From: Baffinella frigidus
Lineage: Eukaryota; Cryptophyceae; Cryptomonadales; Baffinellaceae
Length of the DNA stretch: 18,178 bases
Assembly: GCA_026770585.1 (NCBI GenBank)
Contig: MU647144.1
Location: 12,352 to 30,529, forward strand
Reading direction: 5' to 3'
Position numbers and translations under genes: made by a program. Every line of letters begins with the position of its first letter. Positions within the stretch are counted from its first letter, which is position 1. The notes under the pieces are model-generated. The model was not told the origin of the DNA and did no database searches. It saw only the letters and a list, made by a program, of their open reading frames with translations. This document shows, in pieces, positions 8,554 to 16,899 of the stretch.

Positions 8554-8700
8554 CGCCTCCCCCTAGGACCCTACAGTGTACAGTAGTTTCTCTTGTTGCT
8601 GACAATACTCCCCTTACTACGTGTGTATTCGGGGCCACCGCTCCCCCCCCGTGGTCCACGATCAACCCCCGCACTTGCTTTACTAACAGGGTTGAACACC

Positions 8701-8824
8701 CTACAGGGGTACCTCGCTCATAAGAAACCGCCCCCCCCCCTAGGACCACCATAGGGCCCTAGGCATAGGCCTACTGTAGGGTTCTAGGGGGGGGCGGTTT
8801 CTTATGAGCGAGGTACCCCTGTAG
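8701..8824. mobile_element. TIR element of about 125 bp (MITE-like), copy b, most intact
   Basis: 124 bp from CTACAGGGGTACCTCGCTCA to the exact complement ending CCTGTAG. The terminal repeats extend about 30 bp to the C-run and the interior is rich in CTAG and GGCC palindromes. No coding capacity. Confidence 0.85.
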
Positions 8825-8910
8825 ACGTCACGCATGACACAACGCTTCCCCCCAGAGAGGCAGAGCAAGATGTGAGGGCAGGCCCTTCCCAGGACCCCGT
8901 CCTCACACAC

Positions 8911-9040
8911 GGGTTCTGCTGCGATCCTCTGCACCGGGGGGCGTGGAATGTGATCCGAAAGGATGCAGAGCCGTTCCGCAGAACACGTTCCAGCGTCCGC
9001 CTATCTTGGGAGCTCGGAGAAGGTAAAGAACCTCACGGAC
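8911..9040 (+). mobile_element. SINE-like element, short form, copy 4 (diverged)
   Basis: CTGCGATCCTCTGCACCGGGGGGC... to CTTGGGAGCTCGGAG follows the core of 5821-5930 with scattered substitutions. The tail has decayed to GTAAAGAACCTCACGGACC. Confidence 0.55.
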
Positions 9041-9050
9041 CTAGGCAGAG

Positions 9051-9100
9051 CTAGACATCGCGCATTGCAGCGATCGCCTGGCGGAGCAACGATTCCCCCA
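9051..9100 (-). pseudogene. Remnant copy of the dynamin terminal GED exon (G4d)
   Basis: On the minus strand it reads ESLLRQAIAAMRDV and stop, matching the end of the terminal exon at 9275-9365 (LRQAIAVMRDV and stop). The middle is missing and no AG directly precedes the homologous start, so it is probably a dead duplicate. A MITE-like element (9119-9245) separates it from the complete exon. Confidence 0.6.
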
Positions 9101-9118
9101 TGTGAGTGCTAGACACAG

Positions 9119-9245
9119 CTACAGGGGTACCTCGCTCATAAGAAACCGCGCCCCCCTAGGACCCTACAGTAGGCCTATGCCTAGGGCCCTACGGTGGTCC
9201 TAGGGGGGGGGGGGGCAGTTTCTTATGAGCGAGGTACCCCTCCAG
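9119..9245. mobile_element. TIR element of about 125 bp (MITE-like), copy c, inverted
   Basis: Begins CTACAGGGGTACCTCGCTCAT and ends ATGAGCGAGGTACCCCTCCAG. The interior is the reverse complement of copy b's interior, so the element is inserted in the opposite orientation. It lies just 3' of the dynamin stop codon. Confidence 0.8.
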
Positions 9246-9274
9246 ACGTGAGAACAGAGTCCTCCTAAAGATTA

Positions 9275-9365
9275 CTAGACATCGCGCATGACAGCGATGG
9301 CCTGGCGGAGCGCGCCGGTCAGCTTGACTAGCTCCGTGCGCCGCCGTACCACGTCCTCTGACTCC
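9275..9365 (-). CDS. Dynamin exon G4: last GED helix and stop
   Basis: 91 nt: CTGAAACAG|G completes the split codon, then ESEDVVRRRTELVKLTG and ALRQAIAVMRDV, then TAG. Matches the E-S-E-D-x-x-x-R-R-x-x-x-x-x-x-L-x-x-L-x-x-A helix that ends Drp1-type GEDs. It is the only one of four copies that is complete. Confidence 0.85.
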
Positions 9366-12300
9366 CTGTTTCAGGGTTGGGTTAAGGCAGGAACAGATGA
9401 CGGTAAGACAGTCATCGAATGTTCTAGAACATTCTAGATTCTGGATAAGTCAGCTTCACCAGCTCCGTCCGCCGCCGCACCACGTGATCCGACTCCCTGT
9501 TTCAGGGTTGGGTTAAGACAGGCACAGATGACGGTAAGACAGCCATCGAATGTTCTGGAACATTCTAGATTCTAGATGAGACATCGCGCATGACAGCGAT
9601 GGCCTGGCGGAGCGCCACGTCCTCTGACTCCCTTTCAGGGGTTTGGGCTTTAGGCGAGGCCTAAGGGTTTAGGCCACACGAAATCTACCTGCATGTTTCA
9701 CGCTTCAGGGTTGTCGGGTTGAGGGGACCGGCGGCTCTGTCTCTGGAGGAGCGCGGGTGTGGGATGGAGGTGGGAGGTGGGAGGTGTGTGTGGGAGGGGG
9801 AGGGGTGTGCGAGGAAATTGTCCAGGACGAGCCCGCCTCGGGCCGTTAGGTCGACTGTACTCGGGGTAAGCCCCTGTAAGGGCTGCACGTGCCCCCGGGA
9901 GTAAACATCGGAATCCACAATGGGAGGGGTTCAGTACCGGGTGAGGTCAGCGAGGGCAGCATCGTCGTCGTGGAGGTAGATGGCATCCATCAGGTGGTTG
10001 TACAGGTCCTTCTGCTCTCCCCCAGGATTGATGCCGTCAGCAGTGCCTGTCTTACCGTCAGCAGTGCCTGTCTTATCGTCAGAAGTGCCTGTCTTAATCC
10101 GTCAGCAGCGTCTGTCGTATTGTCAGCAGTGCCCTCAGTCGACCCGAGTGAGGCGTCGGTGTGGAGGTAGATATCATCCATCAGGTGGTTGCAGAGGTCC
10201 TTCTACTCCCCACCAGGATTGTCAAGTGTGACTTTGTTAAGGCCAGCTGTGCCTGTCTTTGCGGTTGCGGGTGGTGGTTGTGAAGAAACGTTTATAGCTA
10301 TAGCAAACAAACCGAGCTGTGAATCACACACCACAAGGATAGCTACCGTCACCTGTGCTTTGCGGTCACGGGTGGGGGATTGTGGTGTGTGATTCACAGC
10401 TCGGTTTGTTGAAAATATGTATCTGGGGAAGCGGGACCTGGAGGGAGTTGACGAGCATGAGCATGATGGCCTTGGGCACCGAATCGATCACCGACGCCTG
10501 CCGCCACACGCGCCAAATCGTCTCAGAGAAGGAATTAACTAGCGCCTTTCCGGCCAACGAAATTCACCACACACACAATTGACTATTTCTGGTATGATCC
10601 GAGTGTGAAGTAATTTTCGTTGGCGGTTGACTGATGCGGGAGAGCGTGATGGCCTTGGGCACCGGATCGATCACTGACGCCTGCTTTCGGGTGCAGGGTT
10701 TAGAGCGATCCGTAATCTGTTTCTAAACTTCTCCCCCCCTCCAGTCTGATTGAGTTCTGCACCATGAAGGATGCGGCGCTAGCGTTTCTCCTGTCAAGCG
10801 AGTGATGGGGGACCGACCACTGACGCCTGCCGCGAGAGGGTGGGGTTCTGCCTGCACGCCAGCGAATACACCCGTAGGCCTAACTACCCCATTTTCAACT
10901 AACATATTGTGTGGGATGGAACAGTGGCGCGGGGGCCATGTTGGTTTCGGTGCGCGCGATCAACGCATGTTGTCTCTCGTGTGAGTGGAGGACCAGCTCT
11001 CTCTCTTGCAGGCCCCCGAAAACTCATGAAGTTTGACAACCTAGATCTGTTCGATTTAATTTCGTCTCGTCATTAACAACATTTTAGAGGTAGATGGAGG
11101 CTGCGGTTCACGATGTACGATTTCTCTCTCTCCCAGACAGGCGTGTGTGGGGAGGACCTGCCGAGGAGGAACACACGGTGGCCATGTTGCTTTCGGTTTC
11201 GGTGCGCGCGATCAACCCATTTTAACAGGGTAACGGACTGAAAACCGGGTAGTTAGGCCTACGGTATTGCCTACAGTAGGCCGTAGGGGCCTAGGGGGGC
11301 TCCCATGAAAAACCAGGTCCCAGGGGCCCTACGGCCTACCGTAGGCCAAACTACCCGGTTTTCAGGCTTCGGTTTTGGTCTTTGGTGTATGCGGAAGAGC
11401 TGCACGATGCGGAAGGTTACCTTGTCCGTAGGAACCCCCCTTATGTCCCTGCGGATTGCCCACTGTAGGGTCCTAGGTCTGATTGCTTACGGGTTATTCA
11501 AAATCCCTTTGAAGTCCGCTGTGTAGGCTACAGGGGTACCTCGCTCATAAGAAGCCCACCCCCCCCTAGTACCACCGTAGGGCCCTCGGCATAGTCCTAC
11601 TGTAGGGTCCTGGGGGGAGGCACTTTCAATGAGCGAGGTACGCCTGTAGGGTCCTACCGTAGGGCTATGCCTAGGAGCATGGGACCACCCTAGGGGCGGT
11701 GTGGGGAGGACCTGAACGATGCGGAAGTAGTGTTCGAGAAGCTGTCTCAGAACCTTGGCCTCCAGAACCTGCATACAACACGCCAACCATCAATCACCAC
11801 TCAGCAACACGACGGAATGCCTCGGGTTGATTTCTGAGCCTCGCCTCTCTGCCGCTCTCATGCAACCATCAATCACCACTTAGCATCCAGCACCTGCACA
11901 CAAAACGACACCATCAATACAAGCTAACGTGCCACACCCACTCGAGGGTTTCGGATTTGAATTTGGGGCCGGATTCTGTGAGTTTCAGTAGTTAGCCCAG
12001 GTTCTCAGATTCTGGGTTCTGAGTCAGAGAACCTTGGCCTCCAGAACCTGGACACGACTTGACTCCATCAATCACTCGTCCATGCGGACCCCACCTAGCG
12101 TTGCTGCCTCACTCCCAGTCGCCACAAAACGACACCATCAATACAAGCTAGCATACCATACCCACTCGGTGGGCCTCGAGGGTTTCGGATATGAATTTGG
12201 GGCCGGATTCTGGGGAGTTACGTGCCCAAATTTACACCAGAAAATCCTTAAAAGTTAATTATCTCTGGGCAAGTTGACTTTTGTTGGAAGGTCCGTAGTC

Positions 12301-15300
12301 CACCGTGTGGGCAGTGGGACAGGTTCTGGTATGTTCCGAAATGAAATTAGTCGTCCATTCTCATCTCGAAAGATAACTGAATCAGTTCCCTAATTGGCGT
12401 TTTCATTTAATTAGGAGGCCTAATTAAATTTACTATGCCCATCTGATTTCTCCTATTCAACATCCTATCGAAAAGGAACTGATTCAGTTATCTTCCGAGA
12501 TGAATTCGGACCCCCCTCACACGCGACAGTAGCAACTCACTTCTCCCACCAGCCACCCCAGGTAGCTCAAATAGTGCCCTGGAAGGTCTTCGATTTAACC
12601 TTGGATCGGGGTCACTTTTGACCCCGATCCAAGGTAAATCGAAAATGCCCCAGAGCACTACTTGAGCCACCTCCAAGGGCTAGTGGTCAGTCGCAGACGG
12701 GGCGAGAAGCACCTGGGCCAACTACTGAACCTCACGCTATGAGGTTCAGTAGAACCAAAACAGCGCCCCCCCCACACGAGGCTATCTATGCAAACAGATT
12801 CCTAAGTCAATTATCGGATTATTGCGCAGGAAACACGCCAAAAGCCAGCAATTGGTCACGTGGCGCCCGAAAAGCGGGCGCCATGTGACCAAACATCAAC
12901 GAAAATTACTGCACACGTTTAAAATAGAAATTTATTCTGTTGGCATGGGTGGCCTCGTGTGGCCCTCCACAGGCATCCGTCGTCGACGCAGCAGCACGCT
13001 GCTGTGCAACGACGTTGATGCCGAAACGAGGATGCCGAAACGAGGAAAAATAGATTGATCTAGTATACCCCGAGCAAGCACACGTAGGAGAGAGGCACCT
13101 CGCGTTCGGTGAGCGAGAGGCCCCGTTAGATCCACTGTATGCATACATACAGTCGATCTAGCAGCCCCCGGGTGTCGATGGGCAACATGGGACCCTCTCG
13201 CGCTTCCCGTGTGTTGACCACGCCTGCGCCCACTCACTCACTGTTCCTAAACCCTTAACCCTGAACCCAGATGGACGGCGCGGCGCGAAGGGGACCCAGC
13301 GCACATGTTACCCATGGGCGAAGTGGCCTAACGTTAATTCTATGAAGTTGGGGGGAGAATCCGAATCCCACCCACCGCAACAATGTGGGATTTGTACCAC
13401 GAAACCACATTTAAGCGAACCGCCGCGTTCTGAAATGTTCACGTGTGGCCTGGGGTTGCACCTCGCGTTGGGTGGGCGAGAGAGATTGGGCAGCGCGGCG
13501 CGAGGGGGTCCCGACGCTTCCCATGTTACCCATGGGCGAATGTTTCTAGTGTTGATGCTGAGGATTTGGGCGGAGCATCACGCCAAAAGTGAATCCCACC
13601 CGCCGCAACAATGCGGGATTTGTACCACGAAAGCACTTTTGAGCGATGCAACGCGTTGTGATGTTTGTACGTGTGGCCTGGCGTGGTACCTCGCGTTCGG
13701 TGAGCGAGAGGGACTGGGCGGCGCGGCGCGAGGGGGACCCGTGGACGCCCATGCTCGCTGCCGCTGACATCCCCATTGACGATCGCCGATCCGACAATCG
13801 CTTTTCGGGAGAGTCGCTGCGGTCAGGGTTTAGGGTTCAGGGTTTAGGGTTAAGGGTTTGGGGGCTATGGTTTAGGGTTTAGGGTTTAGGGTTTAGCGTT
13901 TAGGGTTTAGGAATAGTGAGTGAGTGGGCGCAGGCGTGGTGAACACACGTGTTCAACACATGTGGAAGCACAAGGGGGTCCCTGGCACCCATGTTGCCCA
14001 TTGAGAGTGGTCCAAGTGGACCCTACTAAGTGGACCGCACTAAGTGCATCACTCTCACCGATCGACGCCGCATACAGTCGATCTAACGGGGCAAATCGGC
14101 CCCCGCCAACAGGGGCCATCGACGCCCGCTGATCCGACAATCGCTTCTCCGGAGAGTCGCTGCCACGCCCCAAATGTCTCAGTCTGATTTCATCCCGTCA
14201 GGTGTTGAATTTTGGTACTCGAAAGTTCCACACGGGAACATGGATCGTGCACGAACCACACAGCGAGAGAGAGAGCGAGCGAGCGAGCGAGCGAGCGAGA
14301 GAGAGAGAGAGAGAGCGCGCGCGAGAGAGCGCGCAAGAGAGGGAGGGTGGGGCGGCACCTAGCGCTGCTCCAAGACGAGCCGTGAATGCCAACATCCGAG
14401 TCAGCCATCAGCCGAAAGATGTTGCTCCACGTCGCCGCCTCCTCCGCGCTCTTGAACCGCAGCCTGCTCGCCACACCAGGTCACACTCCATAATGTACGC
14501 TTCAGGCTGCTCGCGACAGAGAGAAAGTCCGTTCATATGTATTTATGTATGTATGTATGTATGTATGTATGTATGTATGTATGTATGTATGTATGTATGT
14601 ATGTATGTATGAATGTATGTATGTCTGTCTGTATGTCTGTATGTATGTATGTATTTATCTAATACGGAGCGAAACCAACACGACCACCATGTATTCCCAT
14701 CCGTGCACGACACGCGCCAGTTTTTCACGATGTGCGTACTGTATTGGCGAAGACAAGACTCTGGGGCCCCTACACGGGACGCCATCCTACCTTCCAGCAT
14801 GTGAAAATTCAGTGGCATGCTGTCGGGTGGATGCGAATGCTGAAAAGCCCTGGTACCTCCGCGTACAAGGGCATTTCAGGGGTACCCTGGTACCTCCAGC
14901 CCCCCTGCTCTAAACCCGGGCTTTCCGCGGCCGTGCAACGCCATAAAAAAATGGGTTGATGTTTCAGGGTTAAGGGGTTTGGGTTTCAGGTTTCAGGTTT
15001 CTGGTTTCGAGTTTCGGGTTTTGGGTTTCGAGTTTCGTGTTTCGTGTTTCGTGTTTCGGGTTGAGGGTTTCGGGCACCTAGTAGACTCGCTCTTAGAGCG
15101 GATCCAGCCTTTCTCCGTCACGCTCCTGATCTCCACTTCGTTGCCGCTCTCTGGGTCGCTCACCGCACACCCCTGCGATACGCCACATCCAACCTTCACT
15201 TCTCTGGCCAAACCCCCCACATACATTTCCAAGAACTATTGCATAATGCCAAGCACGTGATGCATCACGCGCTCCATTTATGAGAAGCTCACGTCACGTA

Positions 15301-16857
15301 TCAGCAAGCGGAGCCAGCCTTTCTCCGGAACGCTTCTGATCTCGACTTCGCGGATTGAGCGTGGCAACGTGACCATACAAACGCTTTTGATCTCGACTTC
15401 ACTGCCTTGCTCCGGGTCGCTCACCGCAAAACCTTGCGGTACACACGTTCACGTGATTTATAAAACACACCAGTGTCCGCGTAAAACCTCGTTTAGAGAA
15501 TTTGTATGGGAATTGGCCACGTTGCCACGGATGCAGCGTGGCTGCCACGGATGCAGCATGGCAAACGTAACCAATTCCCATGCACACGCTTCGGATCTCG
15601 ACTTCGTTGCCCTGCTCTGGATCGCTCACCGCACACCCCTACGTGTGTGTGTGCGGGGGGGTCGCTGAACAGACAGAGAGGAGGGGGGGGGTGGTAGAGG
15701 GGGAAGTGAGAGGTGGGGGAAACGCAAGAATGTTTTGGATGATGTGTCAAGCACGAGTAGACGGTGTGAGGACGGAGCCCGGGCTCTCCAAATCGGTGAG
15801 CTCGAAACGTAACCTGCATGACTCCACCTACCTCTGCCGTTGTCGGGTTCACCGACTATTCTCAAGTTGACATCCCATGTTCGCGGTACAAATCCGTCAT
15901 CTTTGGAGCGGAAAAGAGCCCCCCCAGACTGGTGAGCCGAAATAGACTGGGACAGAGGGAGACCTCGAGTGGGATGGTGCGCAGGGGTGAAGAGTCGCTC
16001 TTCCCAGCGGGGATCTCCGACGTTGTCACCCCAGATATACATTGGATATCTATTGGTGGGGAATACAGCAAGAAAATCGCGCGACTCTCCCGGATCTGAG
16101 GAAGGTGTTAATCCGGGGGCATGTTTAATTTCAATGAAAATAGATCCCTATCTGTTCATAGGAGTTAGACGAAGGTCAATTAGGGCCCCACGTAAATTTA
16201 ATTAGGGCCAGAATCCGGTTTGATAGGCCATTTTCTTTTCAATGAAACATGTTCCCGGATGAGTGTTGAGGGGAACGGGCGGCAGGCAAACTCGAGCGAG
16301 ATGGTGCGCAAGTGCGAAGAGTCGCTCTTCCTAGTGGGGAACTCCGACGTAGTCACCACAGATGTAGATGGGATATCTATGATACATAAGTCGCGCGACC
16401 GTCCCAGATCTGAGGAAGGTGTTGAGGGGGACAGGCAACCTCGAGAGGGATGGTGCGCAACGGCGATGTATCGCTCTTCCCAGAATAGAGCTGCATCGAT
16501 TTGTCGACCACCTTCACGAAATACTGTTTCCACTCCCCCTTGACACACACCTGGTTTAGAGTTTAGGGTTGACGATTCAGGGTTTCAGGTTTCGGGGTTT
16601 GGGTTTAGAGTTTAGGGTTCAGAGTTTACTTCCAACCCCCCATTGACACACACCTGCTGCCAGGGACGGCGAATGAAACTTAATGTGACTTTCCGTTTAC
16701 TTACCCGAAAGCGGTGCGCAACCCAAAAGTGGTGCTGAGCAGCAATGCGGTGCATCCTTGTCTGTTCCTTGCCACACACACCGCGGGGGCGGGTATGGTT
16801 GGGTGCTCAGGCCGACCTCCAACGTGCCTTGCTTGACCCCTCGTGCTTGGTCCTTGC

Positions 16858-16899
<42 letters not shown>

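Larger units (their letters stand above)
13346..13760. repeat. 228-bp tandem duplication carrying exon V
   Basis: GAATCCCACCCRCCGCAACAATG...GGGATTTGTACCACGAAA...GCGCGGCGCGAGGGGG recurs with a 228-bp period. The plus strand is open across both units, but this is read as the shadow of the duplicated minus-strand exon. Confidence 0.8.
13120..14166. repeat. Inverted pair of complex repeats around the exon V cluster
   Basis: 13204-13253 (TTGACCACGCCTGCGCCCACTCACTCACT then TAAACCC) is the inverse of 13903-13946, and 13126-13160 (CATACAGTCGATCTA...) is the inverse of part of 14075-14100. Telomere-like CCCTTAACCCTGAACCC and GGGTTTAGGG arrays lie at the inner edges. A direct repeat (GATCCGACAATCGCTTYTC...GAGAGTCGCTG) lies at 13787-13820 and 14130-14162. 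Confidence 0.65.

Noticed and set aside
8381-8934. Minus-strand frames with GTSLIRN and PPLEPYSRPMPRALWW-like peptides
   Set aside because: Translations of the MITE-like TIR elements; the peptide repeats follow the terminal repeats exactly.
10030-10140. CRISPR-like array of 21-bp repeats
   Set aside because: Units are contiguous without unique spacers, lie in a eukaryotic intron and contain splice-donor-like GGTAAG; a simple tandem repeat explains them.
13342-13767. Plus-strand 141-codon frame with two 76-residue repeats containing CGIC
   Set aside because: The repeat period (228 bp) happens to be a multiple of three. The minus strand of the same units carries exon V with correct splice phases and a link to the GED, which explains the sequence better.
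14190-14474. 94-codon unspliced minus-strand frame containing the PH helix
   Set aside because: Only the first third is PH sequence; beyond the GCTAG|GTGCCG donor it is CT-repeat translation, so the spliced exon is preferred.
14543-14913. Frames rich in MYVC or HTYI repeats on both strands
   Set aside because: Products of the (ATGT)n microsatellite, which has no stops in any frame.
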